This document shows positions 24,622 to 33,275 of a stretch of DNA of 62,109 nt, one piece after another. Below the pieces are notes generated by a model that saw only the letters and a program-made list of their open reading frames with translations, had not been told where the DNA came from and did no database searches. Positions within the stretch are counted from its first letter, which is position 1. Every line of letters starts with the position of its first letter. This DNA comes from Variovorax sp. 770b2 (GTDB lineage Bacteria; Pseudomonadota; Gammaproteobacteria; Burkholderiales; Burkholderiaceae_C): the NCBI RefSeq assembly GCF_900115685.1, contig NZ_FOXJ01000013.1:1-62109 (forward strand), read 5' to 3'. Both the position numbers and the translations under genes were made by a program.

Positions 24622-25643
24622 CCCGCAGCCATCCATTCCGCGCGATGAACGCCATGCGCCATTCCGTGCGTCTGGCCGTGCCGGCCCTCGCGCTTGTGCT
24701 TGTGCTTGGTGCGCAAGGTGCGTGGGCGGCATGCACCGTCACGCCGGGCTACATCGAGAAGACGGTCAACATGGCGATGGGCCGCGTGCTCATTCCGAAC
24801 GACGCGGCGGTCGGCACCATGTTCAAGAGCCAGCTCTTCCCGCTGCCTCTCTCCGGCACGACCAACAAGCCATGGACCTGCACGGGCGGGGGCAATGTGA
24901 AGGGTGTGATGCTGCAGGGCACCGAGGTGCCGGGCTACGACCACGTGTTCACCACCGCGGTGCCCGGCGTGGGCATCCGGCTGTCGCGCTATTTCGACCA
25001 GACGGCCGTCAACTACTACCCGCACGACCGCTCGACCACGACCGACTTCGGCGATTTCAACGCCGCATCGCGCTTCCAGGTCGAGCTCTTCAAGATCGCG
25101 ACCGTCACGGGCAACGGCCCGCTCGCGCAGGGCACCTACACGCAGTACTACAGCCTGGCGGACAGCAAGTCGGTACTGACCACCATCCTCTCGGGCGAGG
25201 GCATCACCATCATCACGCCCTCGTGCTCGGTGGACCTGGGGTCGCGCAACATCTCGGTGGAGTTCGGCAAGGTGCCGCAGAGCAACTTCAAGGGCAAGGG
25301 CAGTACCACGGGCGATCGCAAGTTCAACATCAAGCTCAACTGCAAGGCCGGGCAGAACGCGCAGAACACCGTCTACCTGCGCATGGATGCGACGCCGGAC
25401 CCGTCGAACGAGCAGGGCGTGCTGAAGATCACGCAGGCCGGCGCCAGCAGCGCGACCGGCGTGGGCATCCAGGTGATCGACAACCAGAGCGCGCCGGTCA
25501 AGTTCGGCGACGAGGCGCTGGTCGGCCCCTCCAAGGACGGCGACTACGTGCTGCCCTACACGGCGCGCTACTACCAGACCGGCGACAAGGTGACGCCGGG
25601 CCGCGCCGACGGCACCGCCACCTTCACGCTCGACTACAAATAG
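24618..25643 (+). CDS. Two-domain fimbrial tip protein (probable adhesin)
   Basis: A 341-residue protein with a signal peptide (hydrophobic run LAVPALALVLVLGAQG, cleavage near AWAA). Residues about 38-205 form a unique N-terminal domain (candidate receptor-binding domain). The C-terminal half is a pilin domain: PSCSVDLGSRNISVEFGKV, KLNCKAGQ and the closing GTATFTLDYK chaperone-recognition strand. Two-domain architecture and last place in the operon are typical of FimH-like tip adhesins. The receptor cannot be predicted. The start ATG 24618 overlaps the usher stop. The next gene, 6 nt beyond, is convergent. Confidence 0.9.
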   Translation: MTRSHPFRAMNAMRHSVRLAVPALALVLVLGAQGAWAACTVTPGYIEKTVNMAMGRVLIPNDAAVGTMFKSQLFPLPLSGTTNKPWTCTGGGNVKGVMLQGTEVPGYDHVFTTAVPGVGIRLSRYFDQTAVNYYPHDRSTTTDFGDFNAASRFQVELFKIATVTGNGPLAQGTYTQYYSLADSKSVLTTILSGEGITIITPSCSVDLGSRNISVEFGKVPQSNFKGKGSTTGDRKFNIKLNCKAGQNAQNTVYLRMDATPDPSNEQGVLKITQAGASSATGVGIQVIDNQSAPVKFGDEALVGPSKDGDYVLPYTARYYQTGDKVTPGRADGTATFTLDYK

Positions 25644-25649
25644 CCGGGC

Positions 25650-25970
25650 TCAGTCGGCGGGGCGCATCGGGATGTCGCCCATCGCGTCGTCCTCGCGCAG
25701 GCCGCGCGCGGCCTTCAGCAACTCGATCGAGAGGCCATCGCCGTGGCCCGCGAAACCCTTGGCGATGCCTTCCAGTGCCGTCGAGAGACCGGTCTCCCCG
25801 TCGGCGCGGGCGTCCATGCTGATGTTGAGCACCCGGGCGGCCATCTGGCGGTAGGTGATGGCGCCCGCGCCTTCGAGCGCGGCCACCAGGTCCAGGTACA
25901 GCGCCAGGTTCAGGTCGAACACCAGCTTGGGCGTGATTTCGAAGTCGTCGTTCTTGTTCTTGTCGTCCAT
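25650..25970 (-). CDS. Hypothetical 106-residue acidic protein
   Basis: A small, probably cytosolic protein with no signal peptide or membrane segment. It begins with a charged Lys/Asn/Asp stretch (MDDKNKNDDFEITPKL) and has a helical core (LNLALYLDLVAALEGAGAIT, STALEGIAKGFAGHGDGLS). The RBS AAGGAG is 7 nt upstream of the ATG at 25970, which supports it as a real gene. No family was recognised and there is no functional clue from neighbours. Confidence 0.7.
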   Translation of the reverse strand: MDDKNKNDDFEITPKLVFDLNLALYLDLVAALEGAGAITYRQMAARVLNISMDARADGETGLSTALEGIAKGFAGHGDGLSIELLKAARGLREDDAMGDIPMRPAD

Positions 25971-26051
25971 GGGTTCGCTCCTTTTTTCTGAGCCTCCACT
26001 CTAGCCAGAAAATGCGCGCCGAACCGTCGGACACGGGCGTGATTCGCGCCG

Positions 26052-26903
26052 TCAGCGCGCACGAGTGCCCATGACGGCGGCCGCGATGATCAGCGCGGCC
26101 GCGAGCGCGATGCTCCAGGTGAGCGGGCGGCCCGTCACGGCCAGCAGCAGCGCCGTGGACGCGAGCGGCGTGATGTAGCTCAGGATGCCGATCTGCCGCG
26201 CGTCGCCGCGCTTGAGCGCCATGTCCCAGAGGAAGAAGGCCGCGCCCAGCGGACCGAGGCCGCAGAGCGCGAGCAACAGCCAGTCCCTGCCCGACAGCGC
26301 GACCGAGGGCTCCAGCAGTGCGTGACAGCCCAGCGACAGGGCGCCCGAGACCAGCCCGAACAGGCCGATCGCCGAGGTCGGGAACGCCGGCACGCGCTGG
26401 GTCCACAGCGAATAGCTCGCCCAGATGAAGGCCGAGCCCGCCGCAGGCACGAAGCCCCAATAGGTTGCAGCGGCCCCCGCGACCGGCGCCGCACCGCTGC
26501 GTGCGCCGAGGATCGCCATCGCCGCGCCCGCGAACCCCAGCAGCGCCGCGATCACGTGCAGCGGCCGCAGCGACATGCGCGGCAGCAGCACCGGCGCCAG
26601 CACCACCATGAGCAGCGGCCACAGGTAGTTCACGAGATTGGCTTCGACCGGGGGCGCATACCGCAGCGCGATGAACAGCAGGAAGTGATAGCCGAAGAGG
26701 CCGTAGATGCCGAGCGCCAGCGTGCGCGGCGGCACCTTCCAGGCGCGGCGGTCGCGCAGCACGAGCGGCCAGCTCGGCACGCTGCCGACGATGAGCGCAA
26801 GCCCCGTGAGCAGGAACGGCGGCAGGTGCGACAAGGCCGTGCCGAGCGAGGCAAGGCTGGTCCAGAGCGCGATGGCGAGCAGGGCGTAGACGGTGGAAGA
26901 CAT
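26052..26903 (-). CDS. DMT-superfamily exporter (EamA, YddG-like)
   Basis: A 283-residue inner-membrane transporter with ten hydrophobic segments in two repeats of five. The first half has LGIYGLFGYHFLLFIALRYAPP and ANLVNYLWPLLMVVLAPVLLP, a pattern I associate with the aromatic-amino-acid exporter YddG. Substrate remains a guess. The ATG at 26903 is used; a TTG 9 nt further upstream (26912) would add three residues. An AraC-type regulator gene lies 67 nt upstream on the same strand and may control it. Confidence 0.88.
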   Translation of the reverse strand: MSSTVYALLAIALWTSLASLGTALSHLPPFLLTGLALIVGSVPSWPLVLRDRRAWKVPPRTLALGIYGLFGYHFLLFIALRYAPPVEANLVNYLWPLLMVVLAPVLLPRMSLRPLHVIAALLGFAGAAMAILGARSGAAPVAGAAATYWGFVPAAGSAFIWASYSLWTQRVPAFPTSAIGLFGLVSGALSLGCHALLEPSVALSGRDWLLLALCGLGPLGAAFFLWDMALKRGDARQIGILSYITPLASTALLLAVTGRPLTWSIALAAALIIAAAVMGTRAR

Positions 26904-26970
26904 GACCGGCAAGGCTAAGCGATGGCGTCGTCGCGCAACGCCGGCCGATCGTCGCGTGGCGACGGTCTTG

Positions 26971-27675
26971 TCAGGCGCCCAGGCGGCGCAGCGCGGCAGT
27001 GAGCGCCGATGGCGAGCGGTAGCCCGTGCGCCGTGCCGTTTCCGCGACGCTCAGGCCGTCCAGCCGCAGCTCGCGCGCATGCGTCAGCCGCAGCCCGCGC
27101 AGCCAGTGCATCGCGCTCACGCCTTGCTCCTCGCGGCAGCGCTGCGCGAACTGGCTGGGGCTCAGGCAGGCGACCGCGGCGAGGTCGGGAACACCCAGCG
27201 GCTCGTGCCACCGCGTCCGGGCCCAGGCCGCGAGCGCCTGCCAGTCGATGCGGCGGCGGCGCGTGTCCGGCAAGGACGAAGGCGCGAGGCTCCACGCCTC
27301 CAGCAACAGCGCGGGGCCGTGCTGCAGGGCAAGCGCAGATTGCTGCGGCTGCTTCATGCAGTGCGCCAGGTAGCATGCCAGCGCGTGCAACTGCGGCACG
27401 TCGGCCGGTGCGCGCTCGGCGCAGCGGGCCCACGGTGCGTGCGTGGTGTCGAGCACCAGGCACACGCTGCCCTGGCCGCGCGCCTCGAAGTCGTGGCGAT
27501 CGCCCGGCGCGACCACCTGCGCCTCGCCCACGCCGATGCCCGCGCCCCGGCCTTCGACCTCGATGTCGAGCACGCCATCGAGGCCGATCAGCACCTGGAA
27601 GTGATCGTGTGCATGGCTGCCGCGCGAGGTGCCGTAGCCGCGCAGCGAAAGGGTGTGGATGGCGGGGGCGTGCAT
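26971..27675 (-). CDS. AraC-family transcriptional regulator
   Basis: A 234-residue regulator. The N-terminal half is a cupin-like sensor (GSHAHDHFQVLIGLDGVLDI, APGDRHDFEARGQG). The C-terminal half has the two helix-turn-helix units: VPDLAAVACLSPSQFAQRCR and LSVAETARRTGYRSPSALTA. The second HTH ends only about ten residues before the stop, a bit shorter than usual. It is upstream of, and probably cotranscribed with, the EamA exporter gene. Confidence 0.9.
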   Translation of the reverse strand: MHAPAIHTLSLRGYGTSRGSHAHDHFQVLIGLDGVLDIEVEGRGAGIGVGEAQVVAPGDRHDFEARGQGSVCLVLDTTHAPWARCAERAPADVPQLHALACYLAHCMKQPQQSALALQHGPALLLEAWSLAPSSLPDTRRRRIDWQALAAWARTRWHEPLGVPDLAAVACLSPSQFAQRCREEQGVSAMHWLRGLRLTHARELRLDGLSVAETARRTGYRSPSALTAALRRLGA

Positions 27676-27715
27676 GGCGGGGAGGCGCAGATTGTCTTCC
27701 CCGGCTCCCCGCCTG

Positions 27716-28849
27716 TCACGCGAGCCGCAGCAGCAGCGCCGAGGCCGCGCACACCAGCAGGAACGGAACGCTGATGCGGTGGAATTCGCGCAGCCCGTTC
27801 GGCAGCTTCGCGAGCCGCAGCGCGATCAGGTTGGCCAGCGAGCCCAGCACGCAGCCGAAGCCGCCCACGCTCACGCCGGCCGCCAGCGCGGGCAGGTCGC
27901 GCACATGGCCGTCCAGCAGGATGGCGGCCGGCACGTTGCTGATGAATTGCGAGGTGACGATGGCCGCGAGGTAGGCGCGCCATCCCTCGGTGATCGGCCA
28001 GTGCCCGAGCAGCGCGGTGATGGCAGGCAACTCGGCCAGCTGCCGCAGGTCCACGAACATCAGCGCGATGATCGCGAGCAGCGCCCAGTCGATGCCCCGC
28101 AACACGCGCGGGTAGGTCACCAGGAACGCGCCGAACACCACGCCCAGGCCCGCCAGCAGCCAGTGCCGGTCGAGCGCGACCACGAAGCCGATGAAGAGCA
28201 CGCCCGCCAGCGCCAGGAGGCGCGGCTGCACCGGCGCCGCCTCGGCCGCGGGCTTGAGCGCGATGGGCGTGCGCGGCACCAGCAGCCAGACCGCGACGAA
28301 GAGCCAGAACAGCATCACCGCCACCGTCGGCCCCATCATCCCCATGAAGGCGAAGAAGCTCTCGCCCGAACGGTGCCAGAGATACAGGTTCTGCGGATTG
28401 CCGATCGGCGTGAGGGCCGAGCCCGCATTCACGGCCAGCGCCTCGAGCACCACGAGGCGCGCGAGCGGCAGGTGCGCTTGGGTTGCGAGCACGCGCGTGA
28501 GCGGCACCAGGAGGAAGAGGCTCACGTCGTTGGTCACCAGCGCGGAAAGCAGCGCCGCGCTCGCCGTCAGCAGCATCGCCAGGCTGCGCTGGTCGTGCGT
28601 GCGCGCGAGCAGGCGCTGCGCGGTGGCCTGCAGCATGCCGCTCTTCTCCACGCCCTGCGTGATGGCCAGCAGGCCGGCGAGCGCGCCCACGGTCTGCCAG
28701 TCGACCAGCGTGAGCCACTGCATCGGCGCGCGCGGGCGCAGGAACGCGAACAGCACCGCCACGACGACCAGCACCCACAAGAGGCCGTTGCCGCCGCCGT
28801 GCGCGTCGGACGGCGGCGCGGCTTTGGCTTCAGCGGCCGACAAGGTCAC
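27716..28849 (-). CDS. SLC13/ArsB-superfamily anion permease (YbiR-like)
   Basis: A 377-residue membrane protein with about ten hydrophobic helices. Ion-transporter-superfamily motifs are visible: ALVTNDVSLFLLVPLT, SALTPIGNPQNLYLW and FISNVPAAILLDG (helix-breaking Asn-Pro and Asn-Val-Pro loops). A substrate such as an oxyanion or dicarboxylate cannot be assigned. The first helix (LLWVLVVVAVLFAFL) precedes the first in-frame ATG, so a GTG at 28849 (or TTG at 28843) is proposed, overlapping the acyl-CoA ligase gene by 20 nt. This implies translational coupling. Confidence 0.82.
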   Translation of the reverse strand: MTLSAAEAKAAPPSDAHGGGNGLLWVLVVVAVLFAFLRPRAPMQWLTLVDWQTVGALAGLLAITQGVEKSGMLQATAQRLLARTHDQRSLAMLLTASAALLSALVTNDVSLFLLVPLTRVLATQAHLPLARLVVLEALAVNAGSALTPIGNPQNLYLWHRSGESFFAFMGMMGPTVAVMLFWLFVAVWLLVPRTPIALKPAAEAAPVQPRLLALAGVLFIGFVVALDRHWLLAGLGVVFGAFLVTYPRVLRGIDWALLAIIALMFVDLRQLAELPAITALLGHWPITEGWRAYLAAIVTSQFISNVPAAILLDGHVRDLPALAAGVSVGGFGCVLGSLANLIALRLAKLPNGLREFHRISVPFLLVCAASALLLRLA

Positions 28850-30401
28850 GCAACTCGCGCTTGAGCACCTTGCCGATCGCGCTGCGCGGCAACTCGTCGA
28901 TGAAGTGCAGGCGCGCCAGGCGCTGCGTCTTGCCCAGCTGCTCGTTGGTCCATTGCAGCAGCGCGACTTCGGTGGTGGCGTCGCCCTCGCTGCGCACCAC
29001 GAAGGCCACCGGCGTCTCGCCCCATTGCTCGGAGGGCACGCCGACCACCGCGACATCTGCCACCGCCGCATGGCCGCGCAGCACGGCTTCCAGGTCGCTC
29101 GGGTAGATGTTGAAGCCGCCGCTGATGATCATGTCCTTCTTGCGGTCGAACAGCGTGAGGAAGCCGTCGGCGTCGAAGCGGCCCACGTCGCCGGTGCGGA
29201 TGAAGCGCTTGCCGGTGGCGTCGAACCACTCGGCTTCGCGCGTCTTCGCGGGCTGGCGGTGGTAGCCGGTCATCATGCCGGCCGAGTGGCCCACCACTTC
29301 GCCGGCCACCTCTGTGTTGCCCTGCGGCAGTTCGTTGCCCTCCTCGTCGATGAGGCGGATGTCGCTGCCCGGCGCGGGCTGGCCCACCGTGTGCAGCTTG
29401 GCCGGGTGCAGGTGCGCCTCCAGGATGCAGGTGCCGCCGCCTTCGGTCATGCCATAGAACTCGATCAACCCGCCGGGCCAGCGCTTCAATACATCGGCCT
29501 TGAGCGCGGCGTTGAAGGGCGCGCTGGTGCTGAACTTGAACTGGAACGAGGAGAGGTCGTGCGCGTCGAAGCGCGGGTGCGCCATCAGCCGCTGGTACTG
29601 CACCGGCACCAGCATCGTGTGCGTCACGCGGCGCGCTTCGGCCAGCTGCAGGTAGCCGCCGGCGTCGAACTTGGGCATCAGCACCACGCAGCCGCCGAAG
29701 GCGATGGTGGGGAAGAACACCACCAGCGTGGTGTTGGAGTAGAGCGGCGTGGACAGCAGCGTGACCGTGTCGGCGCTGTACTCGTACTTGGCGCCGCGCT
29801 GCACATGCGACCAGCGCATGCCGTGCCCCTGCACGATGCCCTTGGGCTCGCCGGTGGTGCCCGAGGAATAGATGATGTTGAAGGCCCACGAGGGCTGCAC
29901 CTCGACGGCCTCGGGCCGGGCGCCGACCGGTGCGAGCCAGGCCGCGAAATCGCGTCCCGCCGAAGAGCCGTCGAGCGCGATGCGCGCAATGCCACCTTCC
30001 TTCGCGGGGCCGACCACCTCGGCGGCCGAGGCATCGGTGAAGAGGATGCGCGCATCGGCGTCCTGGATCATGCGGGCGAGGCTTGCGGGCGTGGAGCCGG
30101 GCGCGAGCGGGGCAACGGCGACACCCGCGCGCAACGCGCCGAGGAACACCGCGGCGTAGTTCACCGACGACGTGGCGCAGACCGCGATGGCGTCGCCGGC
30201 CTTGAGACCGTCGCGCTGCAGGCTGGCGGCGATGCGGTCCATCAGCGCGTCGAGCGCGCCGTAGTTCAGCGCGGATTGCGAGTACGGCGCGTCCGCGAGC
30301 GCGGCATGGTCGGGCGTGTGCTGGGCGTGGAGGCGAACCAGGTCGGCAATGGCGCCGAAATCGCGTTCCATCGCGGCTTGAATGGCGGGGTGCGTTTGCA
30401 A
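28830..30401 (-). CDS. AMP-forming acyl-CoA synthetase/ligase (TTG start)
   Basis: A 523-residue adenylate-forming enzyme that would activate a carboxylic acid to its CoA ester. Motifs are IIYSSGTTGEPKGIVQGH (P-loop A3), EFYGMTEGGGT (A5), RTGDVGRFDADGFL (A7), FDRKKDMIISGGFNIYP (A8) and the catalytic Lys in RSAIGKVLKREL (A10). The TTG at 30401 is chosen because a good ribosome site (AAGGA) lies 7 nt upstream; an ATG at 30371 lacks one. The substrate is not predictable. The downstream permease overlaps it, suggesting uptake coupled to activation of the same acid. Confidence 0.9.
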   Translation of the reverse strand: MQTHPAIQAAMERDFGAIADLVRLHAQHTPDHAALADAPYSQSALNYGALDALMDRIAASLQRDGLKAGDAIAVCATSSVNYAAVFLGALRAGVAVAPLAPGSTPASLARMIQDADARILFTDASAAEVVGPAKEGGIARIALDGSSAGRDFAAWLAPVGARPEAVEVQPSWAFNIIYSSGTTGEPKGIVQGHGMRWSHVQRGAKYEYSADTVTLLSTPLYSNTTLVVFFPTIAFGGCVVLMPKFDAGGYLQLAEARRVTHTMLVPVQYQRLMAHPRFDAHDLSSFQFKFSTSAPFNAALKADVLKRWPGGLIEFYGMTEGGGTCILEAHLHPAKLHTVGQPAPGSDIRLIDEEGNELPQGNTEVAGEVVGHSAGMMTGYHRQPAKTREAEWFDATGKRFIRTGDVGRFDADGFLTLFDRKKDMIISGGFNIYPSDLEAVLRGHAAVADVAVVGVPSEQWGETPVAFVVRSEGDATTEVALLQWTNEQLGKTQRLARLHFIDELPRSAIGKVLKRELRDLVGR

Positions 30402-30408
30402 AATCGAA

Positions 30409-30413
30409 TCCTT
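30409..30413 (-). promoter_or_regulatory. Ribosome-binding site selecting the TTG start of the acyl-CoA ligase
   Basis: On the minus strand AAGGA is followed, 7 nt later, by TTG at 30401-30399. No comparable site precedes the ATG at 30371, so the non-standard start is preferred. Confidence 0.6.
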
Positions 30414-30577
30414 CGTCTGGGCCAGCCGGCAGGATAGCGAAGAAGCCTTGCGGCCGGTGAGCCGCGCGCGACGGCCGGGCACAGTCGGTCGGATCGGTCA
30501 GGTCGATCAGTCAGCCACCGCTCAGGGGTGCAGGTCGAGGATCGGTGTTTCTTCTCCATCCAGGAAGGAGCTCCGAC

Positions 30578-31066
30578 ATGGGACTGCTCGACATTCTTCA
30601 AGAGGCCATCGGCGGCGATGCCGGTGCGCATGTGGACCAGGTCACGCAGCATGCCTCGCCCGATGCGATCGGCGCGGGGCTCGCGGCGGCAATGCGCTCG
30701 GACCAGACGCCGCCGTTCGGCGACACGGTGGGGCGGTTGTTCGGCCAGTCTTCGCCGATGCAGCAAGCCGGTGTGCTCAACCAGATAGTGGCGACGCTGG
30801 GCCCGGCTGCGGCATCGATGCTGGCGGGTGGGGTGCTCGGGCGCATGCTGCAGCCCGGGCAGACGCAGCTCACGCCGGAGCAGGCTTCGCAGTTGTCACC
30901 CGCGCAGGTGACGGAGATTGCGGCGCATGCGGAGGAGCAGCATGCGGGGGTGATCGACGAGGTGAGTCGGTTCTATGCGCAGCACTCGGGGTTGGTGAAG
31001 ACGCTGGGTGGGGCGGTGTTGGCTATTGCGTTGGCGAAGATGAAGGAGAACGCGACGCGGGGGTGA
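30578..31066 (+). CDS. YidB/DUF937-like protein
   Basis: A 162-residue Ala/Gln/Gly-rich protein opening with MGLLDILQEAIGGDAGAHVD, the DUF937/YidB pattern, with a helical middle part (GVLNQIVATLGPAAASML) and a C-terminal hydrophobic helix (LVKTLGGAVLAIALAKM). Function in the family is unknown. The RBS GGAAGGAG is 8 nt upstream of ATG 30578. It is the last gene before the T6SS-associated region and is convergent with the effector operon. The spacer 31067-31223 is lower in GC and shows only a small dyad TTGGAA-N5-TTCCAA (31174-31190). Confidence 0.82.
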   Translation: MGLLDILQEAIGGDAGAHVDQVTQHASPDAIGAGLAAAMRSDQTPPFGDTVGRLFGQSSPMQQAGVLNQIVATLGPAAASMLAGGVLGRMLQPGQTQLTPEQASQLSPAQVTEIAAHAEEQHAGVIDEVSRFYAQHSGLVKTLGGAVLAIALAKMKENATRG

Positions 31067-31223
31067 GCTGATTGGCTCGTCTTTACGGCTTTGCCTTGAA
31101 GATTAGTCGACCTTCTTTCTATCCCAGCGAGCTTCTCCGGGGAGCGGCATGCCACTGAAGCAAGGCATAACGTTTGGAATCATGTTCCAACCAATTGCTG
31201 CGGGCCGTACAGGCCGGTGTCTT

Positions 31224-33275
31224 TCAGGCCGTCGACATCTCGGGCTCGGCGTCCTTGGCGGGGCGTTCGATGCGAGTCAGTCGGATACTGTCTGCACCCG
31301 CATAGACGCGGCGATAGCGTAGATATCCAGCGCCCCACTTGTACCACTCGCGTCCCTCGGTGAATTCGGGAGCGTATTCACCTTGCGTCAGGTACAGATC
31401 CACCCATTGCTCCTGCTCACGCGTGAGCAATCTCGTGCCAGCTCGCCTGAAGTCCTTGTTCACCTGCTCCATTTCGGCCTTCTTATGTACGAGTTTCTTC
31501 ATCTCCTTTTCAAAGTCTGCCGCTTCGATCCCAAGCAACTTGAACCATGCGTGGGAGTCGTGCACTCGGTCTTCGAAAAGCTTGCAGATGACAGGACCGG
31601 GAGTGGGTTCACTCCAGTACGCCTCAATGCGCTGCCATTCACCCAGGCGTTCCGAGTCGATGCCCGGCACGTTGTCGACTTGACGCGTGCCACCGCGCGG
31701 CCCCATCGAGACGGTTCTCTTCTTTTGCTTGAGCCACGCTTCGAAATCTTTGACTTCGATCTGGAATCCCTCGTCGGCTGAGCGCAGATCAGCCCGATCT
31801 TCCTTGGGAGCTCGTTGCACGCTGGGCATTTCGAGGATGCGTCCGGCCCAGGACTTGCGCCACAGGATAAAGAATTTGCGCTGCTCAGCCATGATGTTGC
31901 GCAGCAGCCCTTCCTTTACCGTGCATTGCGCAATGTAGGCATTGAAATCGCGGATCACGTCCGCCTCTATTCTGAAGCGCTGTTGAACCAGAGGCCGCGC
32001 CAATTCCAGCTTCAGCGGAACGCCCGCCAAGCGGGCTTGGCGATACATCAAGGCCAGTGGAATGCGCGACAGCATGTCGCTACCCGTGGCATCGGTACCT
32101 TTGCCTTGTTCCTTTGGCAGGTAGCCACCGCCAATGTCCGAGTGCGCGCCTGGACACACCCATTCATTTGTTTGCGCGGGCAACTTGTTTTCCACATGGG
32201 CCGAGTCACTGGGAAAACTGCGACGCACTTCGTGCGCGGCGACAAGGTGAAGGCAAGGCACATCCTCGGGAATGCGCATCGAATGATCCGAGTCGGCCCA
32301 GGCGCCATGGCCATCGGCGAACAAGGACGAAGCCGCGATGCCAACAGAAGCCACGGTGTCGAAGATGCCCAGAAAATCGAAGGTCACGGGGAACGAGCCG
32401 AGCGTTCGCCCGCCGGACTGTCCGGTGATCTCCGCATCGAGCTCGCACAGCTTCAGGAACCAGTTGGTAAACACCCGGGCCTCTGCCGAGCCGCGAGAAA
32501 AACCAAAGGCGCTGGCATAGATGCGCTGCACGCGGCCCGGATCGACTTGACTGCATTGCCCGGTGGCTGGATCGATCATGTGCGGCTTGACGGCTCCGTG
32601 GAGCTTGCGCAGCATGCGTTGCATCAACGCATGATTGGTCATGGTTTCGTTGTCGGTCGGATATTCCTTGGGGTTGGCCACCAGATTGCGCCACCCAAGC
32701 CTGAAGTCCGAGGCGAAATCGAGGATCTCTTCGCCGGAGAAGAGCCCTGGTCCCTTGCCGCCTTTTGTGAGGTAGCGGTGCACGCAGTTGAGCGCTTGCA
32801 CCAACGCCCAGATGATGCGCACTTCACCGAGGGTGGCAAATGCGGCACCGTACTGTGCGTCTCTACCTTCGCCTGAATCCTTGACTTGCTGGAACGGAGT
32901 GCCGACGCCAGGCACATATATCTTGAAAAAGTGCTCGTAGTTCGCAGGATCGGCGGCCCATTGCGCGTCCGGATCGGCAGGTACGCTGGGTACGCTCTGT
33001 CCGGGATAGGCGTCGTACAAACGCGCAACGTTCGAATAGGTTTCGTCTTTCCGATTGCTGCTCAGGTCGTAATTGTTGCGCGTGCCATCGAAGAAGAAAC
33101 CGAGGAACAGATTCACATCGCAAGACTTGCCGGGCTGGCCCACTGCTCTTAGTTCACGGGCGACTTCGTAGTCGGCTCTGATGAAGTCGCTCTTGTCTTT
33201 TCCGAAGAAACTCTCTCTGTTCGCGGGGTTTGAGAACGCGTCTTCATTGATAGGCTCAACCAGCTTCGCTGTCAT
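31224..33275 (-). CDS. tle1: Tle1-type T6SS phospholipase effector (DUF2235)
   Basis: A 683-residue predicted lipase toxin that would hydrolyse membrane phospholipids in target cells. The DUF2235 hydrolase core shows FLGFFFDGTRNN (oxyanion strand), the nucleophile Ser260 in the elbow GFSRGSAEAR, Asp306 in FLGIFDTVASVG and His378 in CPGAHSDIGGGYLP, giving a complete Ser-Asp-His triad. There is no signal peptide, as expected for a T6SS cargo. The C-terminal ~250 residues are charged and helical and may mediate loading. It is last in the operon vgrG, DUF4123, DUF3304, tle1, overlapping DUF3304 by 4 nt. GC content is visibly below that of the T6SS core. Confidence 0.9.
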   Translation of the reverse strand: MTAKLVEPINEDAFSNPANRESFFGKDKSDFIRADYEVARELRAVGQPGKSCDVNLFLGFFFDGTRNNYDLSSNRKDETYSNVARLYDAYPGQSVPSVPADPDAQWAADPANYEHFFKIYVPGVGTPFQQVKDSGEGRDAQYGAAFATLGEVRIIWALVQALNCVHRYLTKGGKGPGLFSGEEILDFASDFRLGWRNLVANPKEYPTDNETMTNHALMQRMLRKLHGAVKPHMIDPATGQCSQVDPGRVQRIYASAFGFSRGSAEARVFTNWFLKLCELDAEITGQSGGRTLGSFPVTFDFLGIFDTVASVGIAASSLFADGHGAWADSDHSMRIPEDVPCLHLVAAHEVRRSFPSDSAHVENKLPAQTNEWVCPGAHSDIGGGYLPKEQGKGTDATGSDMLSRIPLALMYRQARLAGVPLKLELARPLVQQRFRIEADVIRDFNAYIAQCTVKEGLLRNIMAEQRKFFILWRKSWAGRILEMPSVQRAPKEDRADLRSADEGFQIEVKDFEAWLKQKKRTVSMGPRGGTRQVDNVPGIDSERLGEWQRIEAYWSEPTPGPVICKLFEDRVHDSHAWFKLLGIEAADFEKEMKKLVHKKAEMEQVNKDFRRAGTRLLTREQEQWVDLYLTQGEYAPEFTEGREWYKWGAGYLRYRRVYAGADSIRLTRIERPAKDAEPEMSTA

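Noticed and set aside
21793..24732. Minus-strand frame of 979 codons opposite the usher gene
   Set aside because: Shadow of a real usher with full family signatures on the other strand.
31067..31223. Attachment site or IS remnant at the low-GC border of the effector module
   Set aside because: Only a short TTGGAA-N5-TTCCAA dyad is present; no flanking direct repeats, integrase or tRNA gene.
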